From NCBI GenBank assembly GCA_009927195.1, contig RFNL01000285.1:1-7251 (forward strand): a stretch of DNA of 7,251 nucleotides. The letters run 5' to 3'. The stretch is from Betaproteobacteria bacterium. GTDB taxonomy: Bacteria > Pseudomonadota > Gammaproteobacteria > Burkholderiales > Burkholderiaceae_C. The position numbers were made by a program, and so were the translations under genes. The notes under the pieces are model-generated. The model was not told where the DNA came from. It was given only the letters and a program-made list of their open reading frames with translations, and did no database searches. Below, one piece after another: positions 1 through 6,070 of the stretch (its first letter is position 1; each line of letters starts with the position of its first letter).

Positions 1-823
1 GTGTGCGGCCATGGCGGGCCAGGGCGGTCAAAGGCCGGTAAGCCAGCAAACCATCGGGCCGGAACAACAGCAGCAACAACACCGCAGCGCCAAACACCGT
101 GGGCCGCCAATCGGCCAAAAAGCGGATGTACTCGGGCAACAAGGTCATGATGGCCGCACCCAACACCGAGCCGTACAAATTGTTCACACCGCCGAGCACC
201 ATGTACAAGACCACGTAAATCGACAGGGTGACATCGAAGTTTTCGGGGCGTACAAAGCTCATGTAGTGGCCATACAGCATGCCAGCCACTGAGGCGATGG
301 CAGCGCCGGCGGCAAAGCCAATCAATCGGATCGCGGTCACATGGATGCCCAGGGCAGCGGCCACCCGGTCGTCTTCGCGCACCGCATCAAACACGCGTTG
401 CAAAGGGCTGATGGACAGCAGCCACAACAGCAAGCCAATCAACGCCACGGCGACAGCGGCCTTGGGCAAATCGCCGCCTTTCATCCCCCCAAAGCCGCCG
501 ATACCCCCCAAAAATTCCATGTTCTCCAACAACACACGGATGCAAAAGGTCAAGCCCAGGGTGGCCAAAATCAGGTAGATGCCGCGCAGGCGCAAAGCCG
601 GATAACCCACCAAGGCAGCGATGGCCGCAGCGATCAGGGCCGCCAAGCCGGTGGCGGGCAGCATGGGCATGCCCATCTTGGCGGTGAAGTAGCCCGATGC
701 GTAACAACCCACGGCCATGAAAGCGCCTTGGGCGAACGACAGGCTGCCGGTGAGCAAACCGGCGTAGACGCTCCAGGCCAGCAAGATATTGATGCAGGTG
801 AAAAACAGGTGATCGGCAATCAC
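1..823 (-). CDS. livM: Branched-chain-type (Liv/HAAT) ABC transporter permease LivM, 3' end cut by the window edge
   Basis: Inner-membrane permease that pairs with LivH to form the channel of a Liv-type (HAAT family) ABC importer. The 274 residues visible are strongly hydrophobic with several membrane segments. The family signature of the cytoplasmic loop is present near residues 146-160 (FDAVREDDRVAAALGI), followed by GFAAGAAIASVAG (about 169-181) and the C-terminal RPDGLLA (about 255-261). LivM proteins usually have about 290-330 residues, so only a short C-terminal tail is missing. The start is a GTG whose GTGA overlaps the livH stop by 4 nt, with AGGAG at 836-832 placed 8 nt upstream; this indicates translational coupling to livH. 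The ATP-binding subunits (livG, livF) and the receptor are expected beyond the left edge. Family assignment is firm. The transported compound is not: Liv-type systems in catabolic clusters often carry aromatic or aliphatic acids rather than amino acids. Confidence 0.93.
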   Translation of the reverse strand, partial: MIADHLFFTCINILLAWSVYAGLLTGSLSFAQGAFMAVGCYASGYFTAKMGMPMLPATGLAALIAAAIAALVGYPALRLRGIYLILATLGLTFCIRVLLENMEFLGGIGGFGGMKGGDLPKAAVAVALIGLLLWLLSISPLQRVFDAVREDDRVAAALGIHVTAIRLIGFAAGAAIASVAGMLYGHYMSFVRPENFDVTLSIYVVLYMVLGGVNNLYGSVLGAAIMTLLPEYIRFLADWRPTVFGAAVLLLLLFRPDGLLAYRPLTALARHGRT

Positions 824-1716
824 ACGCGTTGCTCCTGCCCATGGTGGCCAGATGCGAACAAGCCAGCGGGCTTGAGCAACAAGGTGAGGATCATGGCGGC
901 CCACACGGTGAGTTCGCCCAATCGGCCCCAGCCCAGATGAAACATCAGGGCTTCGAGCACTCCAATGCCCAGGCCCGCCAGCACCGCGCCACGCATGTCG
1001 CCCATGCCACCAATGGCCATGACCGCCAAGGCTTTAAGGCCAAAGGTCAGACCCAGGTCGGGCGAGACCGTGTCAGCGCGCAGGGCCAGCATCAGGCCAG
1101 CGATGGAGGCCAAACCCGATGAGATGAAAAACACCGCCTGGTTGACGCGCAGGACATTCACACCGAGCAAGGCCGCATGGGCAGAAGACTCTGCGACCGC
1201 GCGGATTTGCCGCCCCATGCGGGTGCGGGCAATGACATGGTGCAAGCCCCACATCAAGGCCAGCATGATCGCCAGCAAGACCATTTGCAGGTTCAAGAAA
1301 TTAACGCCCAATATACTGAAGCTTTCGGCCAGCCAGCCGGTCATGTTGGGCAAGCGCAGCGGCTCGGTGCCCCACACTTTGTGCACCAAGTCGGTCACGA
1401 TCAGTCCCAGGGCCATGGAACTCAATGCCGCCGTGGTGCGGGCATCGCCGCCGACAAAGCGGCGAAAGGCGGACCACTCGGTCAACACACCCAACAACCC
1501 CCCGACCGCAAAGGCCAACACAAAAGCCCCGGCCACGGGCATGAAGGGCAATGCCACCAAACCCACATAGCCGCCAAACATGAAGACTTCGGGGTGGGTG
1601 AAGTTGAGCTTGTCCAGCACCCCGATGATCAGGGTAAATCCAATGGCCACCAAGGCGTACATGGCACCACTGACCAAGCCATTGACAATTTGCCCGGCCA
1701 GCATGGTCGTGCGCAA
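820..1716 (-). CDS. livH: Branched-chain-type ABC transporter permease LivH
   Basis: Second membrane permease of the Liv-type importer; 298 residues, normal for the family. It opens with the typical LivH helix (QIVNGLVSGAMYALVAIGFTLI, about residues 9-30) followed by GVLDKLNFTHPEVFMFGGY (32-50). The permease loop that contacts the ATPase is RAVAESSAHAALLGVN (172-187), then GLASIAGLMLAL (201-212) and a GGMGDMRGAVLAGLGIGVLE stretch (236-255). Two starts are possible: TTG at 1716, 10 nt after the monooxygenase stop, and ATG at 1704 (residue 5), 22 nt after it. Neither has a clear Shine-Dalgarno sequence, so translation probably depends on ribosomes finishing the upstream gene. The 3' end overlaps livM by 4 nt. 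Its position directly behind a monooxygenase gene suggests it imports that enzyme's substrate; that is inference. Confidence 0.93.
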   Translation of the reverse strand: MRTTMLAGQIVNGLVSGAMYALVAIGFTLIIGVLDKLNFTHPEVFMFGGYVGLVALPFMPVAGAFVLAFAVGGLLGVLTEWSAFRRFVGGDARTTAALSSMALGLIVTDLVHKVWGTEPLRLPNMTGWLAESFSILGVNFLNLQMVLLAIMLALMWGLHHVIARTRMGRQIRAVAESSAHAALLGVNVLRVNQAVFFISSGLASIAGLMLALRADTVSPDLGLTFGLKALAVMAIGGMGDMRGAVLAGLGIGVLEALMFHLGWGRLGELTVWAAMILTLLLKPAGLFASGHHGQEQRV

Positions 1717-1726
1717 TGGTGGCGGG

Positions 1727-2896
1727 TCAGGCCATTGCCTCGGTCATTGCCGCGCGCTTGAGACGTTGCAGGTGCGGCAAAACCTCTTTGGCAAACATCT
1801 CCATGCTGCGTTTGGTCAGGTGCTGGGGCAGACTGCCAAAGTGCATCATGGTGAGCAGGTTGTCGAAATGCATCCTCGACCAATGGTCTTCCAGCATTTG
1901 CCGCACGGTGTTGGCGTTGCCGCAGACAAACATGCCCATCTCGATGGCTTTGTCAATGGTCAGGTCTTGTGACAAAGAGGCCTTGGCCTTCATCAGGTTC
2001 TTCATCGAATCGCGCGATGTATAGCCTGGGGGCAGCAACATCTCCAAGGGCATCTTCAGCAAGCGGTTGCGAAACAGCTCAAAGTGCAGCTTGGCTTCGC
2101 TGCGGGCCTGTTCGTCGGTGTCGGACACGTAGACCGGCACCGCCCAGCCCAGTTGGCTGTCGGCCGCTTCATAGCCATAACCTTCGGCGGTATCACGGTA
2201 GGACTTGAGGTATTTCTCGACCACCGCCGCAGGGCTGAAGGTTTGCAAATAGGTGTAGCGGTGTTGCGGCAGTGCCGCCCAATCAATGGTTTCCTTGCTG
2301 CCCTGGGAGGGCACCCAAATCGGCGGATGTGGGTTTTGGAATGGGCGCGGCCAGAGGTTGACGTATTCCAGGTTGTAGTGGCGGCCGGTGAAGCTGAACG
2401 GGCCGGGCCGGGTCCAGGCCTGCACGATCAGGTCATGGGCTTCATGGAAGCGCTCGTGAGAAATGGTGGGATTGATGCCAAAGGTGTGGTACTCGGCCCC
2501 AATGCCGCGCACAAAGCCACTGATCAAGCGGCCGCCCGTGATCACGTCGATCATGGCATGCTCTTCGGCCACGGTGATGGGGTGTTCGCGCAAAGGCAGG
2601 GCGCTGCCCAAAATGGCGATCTTGACTTTTTGGGTGCGCCGCGCCAGGGCAGAGGCCATGACGGTGGGCGAAGGCATCAGACCGTAAGCGGTTTGGTGGT
2701 GTTCATTGACGGCCACGCCATCAAACCCCAGCACTTCACCGTATTCGAGTTCGTCCAAATAGCGGTTGTACAACTGGTGGCCTTTGACGGGGTCAAAATA
2801 TTTGTTGGGCAAGTTGACCCAAACGGTTTCATGGGGCTTGGTGGCTTCAAAGTCCAAATCGGCATAAGACATCAGGTGAAACAAAATGACTTGCAT
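1727..2896 (-). CDS. LLM class flavin-dependent oxidoreductase (luciferase-like monooxygenase)
   Basis: A 389-residue TIM-barrel flavoprotein of the bacterial luciferase-like family, which uses FMNH2 from a separate reductase, plus O2, to oxygenate a small organic substrate. Visible family motifs are GFDGVAVNEHHQTAYG (about residues 57-72), the flavin-pocket stretch LPLREHPITVAEEHAMIDVI (100-119) followed by TGGRLISGFVRGIG (120-133), WPRPFQNPHPPIWVPSQGS (182-200), and the C-terminal FGSLPQHLTKRSMEMFAKEVLPHL (353-376). The start is the ATG at 2896, which has AGGAG 8 nt upstream; a longer frame to a TTG at 2938 lies inside the preceding gene and is unlikely. The FMN reductase two genes upstream is the natural partner, making a two-component system. 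Members of this family act on uracil, pyridines, sulfonates, ketones and other compounds, so the substrate is unknown. The cytosolic location is inferred from the absence of a signal peptide. Confidence 0.93.
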   Translation of the reverse strand: MQVILFHLMSYADLDFEATKPHETVWVNLPNKYFDPVKGHQLYNRYLDELEYGEVLGFDGVAVNEHHQTAYGLMPSPTVMASALARRTQKVKIAILGSALPLREHPITVAEEHAMIDVITGGRLISGFVRGIGAEYHTFGINPTISHERFHEAHDLIVQAWTRPGPFSFTGRHYNLEYVNLWPRPFQNPHPPIWVPSQGSKETIDWAALPQHRYTYLQTFSPAAVVEKYLKSYRDTAEGYGYEAADSQLGWAVPVYVSDTDEQARSEAKLHFELFRNRLLKMPLEMLLPPGYTSRDSMKNLMKAKASLSQDLTIDKAIEMGMFVCGNANTVRQMLEDHWSRMHFDNLLTMMHFGSLPQHLTKRSMEMFAKEVLPHLQRLKRAAMTEAMA

Positions 2897-2904
2897 GGTG
2901 GGTG

Positions 2905-2910
2905 CTCCTA
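2905..2910 (-). promoter_or_regulatory. Ribosome binding site fused to the upstream stop codon (TAGGAG)
   Basis: The hydrolase stop codon TAG (2910-2908) forms the first bases of the AGGAG Shine-Dalgarno sequence (2909-2905) of the monooxygenase gene, whose ATG follows 8 nt later. This fixes the monooxygenase start at 2896 and implies that translation of the two genes is coupled. Confidence 0.8.
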
Positions 2911-3678
2911 GTTGGCAATGAGTTGGATGGCGGCGCAAAAGGTGGCCGGGTGTTCAATTTGCGGCAAATGTCCGCATTGGTCAATGACTTGCAATTTTGC
3001 GTGGGGGATATGGGCTTTTATTTTTTCACCACAGGCCAAGGGCATGATCTTGTCTTGCGCGCCCCACAAAATGGTCACTGGCATTGTGGCGCGGTGCAAC
3101 CACTTGTGCAGACAGGGGTCATGCAGCCTGGGCTCCCACGCCAGCAAGGCGGTGGTGTGGCGGTTTTTCATGCGGATGTCTTGGTCCTGATCGGACACGG
3201 GCAAGGCCAACACCTTGTCCGCCAGGGCTTGGTCGTGAAACAGATTGCGTGTCATTTGCTCAGCCGACCATAGAAAAATATCGCCGGGTTGGGCGTCGGG
3301 CACGCGCACACCGGCGGGGGCGCTCAGCAGCATGGATTTGACACGCTGAGGTGCGCGGATGGCAATTTCCATGGCCAGCCACCCACCCAGTGAACTGCCC
3401 ACCAGATGCACGGCAGGCAGTTGCAAGTGGTCGAGCAGGTCCAGATAAAAATAAGCCAGATCGTGCATGTTCTCCAGCCATGGTGTTTCGGCCGATTGGC
3501 CGAACCCCGGGTGCTCTGGCACGATCAAATCGTAGCTTTGCGCCAAGCTTTCCATGAAGGGTTGGATCATGGCTGCCCCATCGGCACCATGCAGGTAAAT
3601 CATGGGCGCGCCTTGGCCTTTGCGGCGCAAGCGCACACGGCAGTCATTGAGGGTGATGAAGGTTTCTTGAAATGACAT
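2908..3678 (-). CDS. Alpha/beta-fold hydrolase in the monooxygenase operon
   Basis: A 256-residue cytosolic alpha/beta hydrolase. The catalytic triad is complete: nucleophile Ser96 in GSSLG (residues 94-98), Asp209 in WGAQDKIMP, and His237 in CGHLPQIE. The oxyanion-hole motif is HGADG (30-34), and PEHPGFGQS (54-62) is the usual strand-turn of this fold. The lid region between about residues 125 and 195 is rich in Asp, Gln and His. The overall pattern resembles meta-cleavage-product hydrolases and related C-C or ester hydrolases, but the fold alone cannot settle the reaction. The ATG start is 18 nt after the FMN reductase stop, with AAGG upstream, and the gene ends 11 nt before the monooxygenase ATG. 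In context it probably hydrolyses the oxygenated product of that monooxygenase, for example an ester, lactone, amide or diketone; this is inference. Confidence 0.93.
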   Translation of the reverse strand: MSFQETFITLNDCRVRLRRKGQGAPMIYLHGADGAAMIQPFMESLAQSYDLIVPEHPGFGQSAETPWLENMHDLAYFYLDLLDHLQLPAVHLVGSSLGGWLAMEIAIRAPQRVKSMLLSAPAGVRVPDAQPGDIFLWSAEQMTRNLFHDQALADKVLALPVSDQDQDIRMKNRHTTALLAWEPRLHDPCLHKWLHRATMPVTILWGAQDKIMPLACGEKIKAHIPHAKLQVIDQCGHLPQIEHPATFCAAIQLIAN

Positions 3679-3696
3679 GGTGACGGACCTTTTTGC

Positions 3697-4293
3697 CTAT
3701 GCGGTGGGTTGGGTCATGGTTTTGGCCAGCAAGTTGTGTTGGGCGAACTGGACCACTTGTTGGGCCACGGTTTTGAGCTGGTTGACCACGGTCTCTTCAC
3801 GCAACTGGCCATCTGGCCCAAAGGGCTTGGTGCTGGAGTTGATGGTGGCCGAATAAGGGGTGGGCCAGCCGCGCAAGGCGTGCACGATGGAGCGCAGGGT
3901 GAACAAGGTGGTGCCCATGGCTTGAATGCCCTCGGCGCAAACCACGCAGCCCACGGCGCGCCCATCGAAATAGGGCCGTTCGTCGCTGCGCAGATCTTCG
4001 GTGTAGTCCAAGGCATTTTTCAGCAAACCGGGGATGGAGCCGTGGTAACTGGGAGAAGCAATGACGATGCCGTCGGCTTCGCGCAGCAGTTGAACCAAGC
4101 GCTGCGCATTGGGGCTGCGGGTTTTGACCATGGGGTCATAGGGGTCCATCAGCAAGTCGGTGGCGCACAGCGCAGCGGTTTTGGCCCCCAGCGTTTCGGC
4201 CATTTGCAAGGTGGCGCGCATGGCCATCTCAGAGGTGGATCCAGCACGGGTGGTGCCGCCAATGCCGACGATAAACGGTTTGGGTGTGGCCAA
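3697..4293 (-). CDS. NAD(P)H-dependent FMN reductase (flavodoxin-like fold)
   Basis: A 198-residue flavodoxin-fold reductase of the NADPH-dependent FMN reductase family, which makes free FMNH2 for a partner monooxygenase. It shows the N-terminal strand and phosphate-binding loop GIGGTTRAGSTSE (about residues 10-22), the flavin-ring motif ASPSYHGSIPGLLKNALDY (79-97), and CAEGIQAMGTTLFTLRSIVHALRGWPTP (119-146). As first gene of the operon it fits as electron supplier to the LLM monooxygenase encoded two genes downstream. The start is uncertain because there is no in-frame ATG. TTG at 4293 gives MATPKPFIVGIGG, the usual family N-terminus, and has AGGA 10 nt upstream. An earlier TTG at 4335 would add 14 residues and has no visible ribosome binding site. 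The gene would be transcribed from the promoter at 4426-4398 and controlled by the operator at 4361-4383. Confidence 0.88.
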   Translation of the reverse strand: MATPKPFIVGIGGTTRAGSTSEMAMRATLQMAETLGAKTAALCATDLLMDPYDPMVKTRSPNAQRLVQLLREADGIVIASPSYHGSIPGLLKNALDYTEDLRSDERPYFDGRAVGCVVCAEGIQAMGTTLFTLRSIVHALRGWPTPYSATINSSTKPFGPDGQLREETVVNQLKTVAQQVVQFAQHNLLAKTMTQPTA

Positions 4294-4360
4294 GATGGGT
4301 ATGTCCTGTGCGAAGACCGTCAAGCGCCTGCCCAAGGCAGAAAAATCAGGGCTGTCGATT

Positions 4361-4383
4361 TTGAAATATGCATGCTAAATTTG
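4361..4383. promoter_or_regulatory. Candidate MarR operator, operon-proximal copy
   Basis: The element AAATATGCATGCTAAATTTG (4364-4383) matches the copy at 4489-4508 at 17 of 20 positions, with an uninterrupted shared core ATATGCATGCT. The core contains the palindromes ATGCAT and GCATGC, as expected for a dimeric winged-helix repressor. It lies just downstream of the predicted start of the minus-strand promoter (about +8 to +30), a position where a bound repressor would block transcription. The assignment to the adjacent MarR protein rests on position and repetition only. Confidence 0.5.
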
Positions 4384-4397
4384 AGCTTGATTCGGCC

Positions 4398-4426
4398 ATG
4401 TTACGAACCGACTTGGGCTTTGTCAA
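4398..4426 (-). promoter_or_regulatory. Sigma70-type promoter of the FMN reductase-hydrolase-monooxygenase-livHM operon
   Basis: On the minus strand a perfect -35 box TTGACA (4426-4421) is followed, after exactly 17 nt, by TAACAT (4403-4398), which matches the -10 consensus TATAAT at four of six positions. Transcription would start near 4391, giving a leader of about 100 nt before the TTG at 4293. It is the best promoter match seen in the divergent intergenic region. Confidence 0.6.
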
Positions 4427-4484
4427 CGCAGGCATCGCTGACTTTCTCTAGGGCTTACCCTGATTTTGGATGGCCGCACTAGGC

Positions 4485-4508
4485 TTCAACATATGCATGC
4501 TTAGTTTG
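4485..4508. promoter_or_regulatory. Candidate MarR operator, marR-proximal copy
   Basis: The second copy of the ATATGCATGCT element reads ACATATGCATGCTTAGTTTG at 4489-4508. It lies in the same orientation as the first copy, offset by 125 bp (close to 12 helical turns, so on about the same DNA face). It is about 50 nt upstream of the chosen marR start, where it could mediate autorepression. No convincing plus-strand promoter is visible; weak options are CTGACT (4438-4443) with GATTTT (4462-4467), or TTGGAT (4466-4471) with CATATG (4490-4495), the latter overlapping the operator. Confidence 0.5.
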
Positions 4509-4539
4509 TGTAATGTGTGCAGGACGGTTGCCGTGATTT

Positions 4540-4554
4540 GGGCGCAAAGTCAGA
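4540..4554 (+). repeat. 15-bp direct repeat, copy 1 (upstream of marR)
   Basis: GGGCGCAAAGTCAGA occurs here, ending 4 nt before the marR ATG, and again exactly at 5124-5138, about 90 nt beyond the marR stop. The identity ends abruptly on both sides. It may be a remnant of a duplication around marR or chance. Confidence 0.4.
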
Positions 4555-4558
4555 ACCC

Positions 4559-5032
4559 ATGAAATTCAAAACCTTTGAACAGTTTTACGCTACGCCAGGT
4601 CATTTGTTTCGCCGTGCTGGTCAATTCGTCACCGCCACGTTTGAAGCGGAAATGGGGCACTTTGGCATCACTGCCAGCCAACTGTCGGCCATATTGGCGG
4701 TGCATTTGCAACCGGGCATGCAACAGCGAGAGCTGGCAGCGGCCTTGAGTTGGGACGAGGCCACGGTAGGAGGCATGGTCAGCCGTTTGGAAGCACAAGG
4801 TTATTTGCAGCGGCGCAGCACCGCGCGCTCACGCCGTGGCCGAGAGATTTACATGACCGAGGCGGGTGAGGCTTTGTGCCAATGCATTGGGCCGCATGTG
4901 GACAATATTCAGCGCCATTTGCTCAAGCGCTTGAATGCGGCTGAGCGCAAAGAATTGATCTACCTCATCAGCAAGGCCATGGGCGTGGACAACGCCCAGT
5001 TTGATGCCAAGCTCAAACGGCGCAAGGCTTGA
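4559..5032 (+). CDS. MarR-family winged-helix transcriptional regulator
   Basis: A 157-residue regulator of typical MarR length. Helices of the dimerisation region flank a winged helix-turn-helix: FGITASQLSAILAVHL (about residues 35-50), the helix-turn-helix MQQRELAAALSWDEATVGGMVSRLEAQGYL (54-83), and the wing RRSTARSRRGREIYMTEAGEAL (85-106). The wing lacks the common Asp of the family's DxRxxR motif and carries STARSRRG instead. The ATG at 4559 was chosen because it begins the natural family N-terminus; it has only a weak ribosome binding site. A GTG at 4517 would add 14 residues without family-like sequence. MarR proteins usually repress a divergent catabolic operon and their own gene until a small aromatic or acyl-type ligand is bound. 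Divergence from the FMN reductase operon and the paired ATATGCATGCT elements fit this role. The ligand is probably the pathway substrate or a derivative, which is inference. Confidence 0.92.
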   Translation: MKFKTFEQFYATPGHLFRRAGQFVTATFEAEMGHFGITASQLSAILAVHLQPGMQQRELAAALSWDEATVGGMVSRLEAQGYLQRRSTARSRRGREIYMTEAGEALCQCIGPHVDNIQRHLLKRLNAAERKELIYLISKAMGVDNAQFDAKLKRRKA

Positions 5033-5344
5033 CCCGGGCCCGAGCCCAGCCTGCTGAAAATCACAGAAGCGATGTCTTGGGCTGAAGAACCTGGCCGCCA
5101 GGTGTGGTGGTCGTGAGGAAGAAGGGCGCAAAGTCAGAGTGGCCACAGGGTCTGCGCCCAATCGGTTTTTCATGCTGCCGCCAACTGGCGTCGCGCTGGC
5201 CTTGCGCCATTGAAAACCGGCTGGGCACGGCCAGCACCCGTGCGGTGATGATTGGAGGAGTCAAGCGGTATGGGTGGTTCATGCCTGGGCTGACATTGAG
5301 GCGGGTGATAACATGAAACGCAGCTGATAAACATCAAGGTTCAA
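5033..5344. other. Intergenic stretch without a recognised gene
   Basis: These 312 nt separate marR from the second hydrolase. Open frames of about 70 codons exist on both strands, but none resembles a known protein or has a convincing start context. Visible structures are the second 15-bp repeat (5124-5138), a small hairpin ACCTGG-CCG-CCAGGT (5089-5103) without a T-tract, an imperfect inverted pair CGGTTTTTCA/TGAAAACCGG (5163-5172 and 5211-5220), and a strong Shine-Dalgarno GGAGGAG (5254-5260) before a seven-codon frame at 5270-5293. No clear terminator for marR and no strong promoter for the hydrolase are visible. Confidence 0.5.
5124..5138 (+). repeat. 15-bp direct repeat, copy 2 (downstream of marR)
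   Basis: Exact second copy of GGGCGCAAAGTCAGA (first copy at 4540-4554). The two copies bracket the marR coding region in the same orientation. Confidence 0.4.
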
Positions 5345-6070
5345 ATGACAAAACACAATTTGGTGCTGGTCCCGGGTTTGATGTGCGACCACAGTGTGTG
5401 GGACCCCTTGCTCAAGGGCATCAGTGGCACAGCTTGCGTGCAGATCATTGACCACGGACAAGCCGATAGCCTGGTCAGCATGGCGCAGCAATTATTGGCT
5501 TTGGCCCCTGAGCGGTTTGCCTTGGCAGGTCATTCCATGGGTGGCCGTGTGGCCCTGGAGGTCATGCGTTTGGCCCCCCAGCGGGTGACCCATTTGGCCT
5601 TGATGGACACCGGTTATCTGCCCAAGGCTGCCGGTGCGGCCGGGCAAGCCGAGGTGGATAAACGGATGGCCTTGATGGCCGTGGCCCGCGAGCAGGGGGT
5701 GCGTGCCATGGCCCAACAGTGGGTGCAAGGCATGGTGGCACCCCACCGACTGAGCGATGCACCGTTGATTGAGCGCGTGGTCGCCATGTTGGACCGCAAG
5801 TCAGCGCAGGTTTTCGCGCACCAGATCAAGGCCTTGATCGAGCGCCCCGATGCCACCGATGTATTGCGCCAATTGCAGCTGCCCACTTTGATGTTGTGCG
5901 GTGAACTCGACAGTTGGTCGAATCTGCCGCAACACGAAGAAATTGCGGCCCTGATCCCCGCCCGCCCAACGGTGGTGGCGGTGCCGCAAGCCGGCCACAT
6001 GGTCACCATGGAGCGGCCCGAGCCCGTGGTTCAAGCCCTCAAGGAGTGGCTGTCCATGCCATGCGCTTGA
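5345..6070 (+). CDS. Alpha/beta-fold hydrolase (second, not operon-linked)
   Basis: A 241-residue alpha/beta hydrolase with a complete triad: Ser64 in GHSMG (residues 62-66), Asp189 in CGELDSWSN, and His218 in AGHMVTMERP. The N-terminus LVLVPGLMCDHSVWDPLL (6-23) carries the oxyanion-hole region as PGLMCD rather than the common HG motif. The helical lid (about 92-170) is rich in Met and Gln. No signal peptide is seen, so it is probably cytosolic. The ATG at 5345 has AAGG 5 nt upstream. It shares no close sequence with the operon hydrolase at 2908-3678 beyond the fold, and it is read away from that operon, so a link to the same pathway is unproven. Its last 40 nt overlap the end of the degraded monooxygenase frame on the other strand. 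Esterase, lactonase or thioesterase activity is possible; the substrate is unknown. Confidence 0.9.
   Translation: MTKHNLVLVPGLMCDHSVWDPLLKGISGTACVQIIDHGQADSLVSMAQQLLALAPERFALAGHSMGGRVALEVMRLAPQRVTHLALMDTGYLPKAAGAAGQAEVDKRMALMAVAREQGVRAMAQQWVQGMVAPHRLSDAPLIERVVAMLDRKSAQVFAHQIKALIERPDATDVLRQLQLPTLMLCGELDSWSNLPQHEEIAALIPARPTVVAVPQAGHMVTMERPEPVVQALKEWLSMPCA

Noticed and set aside
341..940. Plus-strand open frame of 199 codons across livM and the livH end
   Set aside because: The product is rich in Gln, His and Gly with no family features, typical of the complement of hydrophobic Leu/Ala codons in the permease genes.
2084..2911. Long plus-strand open frame (275 codons) antisense to the monooxygenase
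   Set aside because: It mirrors a well-supported gene in a GC-rich codon pattern, its product has no recognisable motif, and it has no start context; it is an antisense shadow.
3709..4482. Plus-strand open frame of 257 codons antisense to the FMN reductase and running into the intergenic region
   Set aside because: No motif or conserved-looking composition; it covers the minus-strand promoter and operator, and the opposite strand encodes a clear flavoprotein.
5089..5103. Small hairpin ACCTGG-CCG-CCAGGT as a marR terminator
   Set aside because: The stem is only 6 bp and no T-tract follows, so an intrinsic terminator is not supported.
5163..5220. Inverted pair CGGTTTTTCA / TGAAAACCGG as an attachment site, insertion-sequence end or riboswitch stem
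   Set aside because: The arms are imperfect and short, with no transposase, target duplication or conserved RNA core nearby.
5061..5316. Open frames of about 70 codons on both strands between marR and the second hydrolase
   Set aside because: Their products resemble nothing recognisable, and frames of this length are common by chance in sequence of this GC content.
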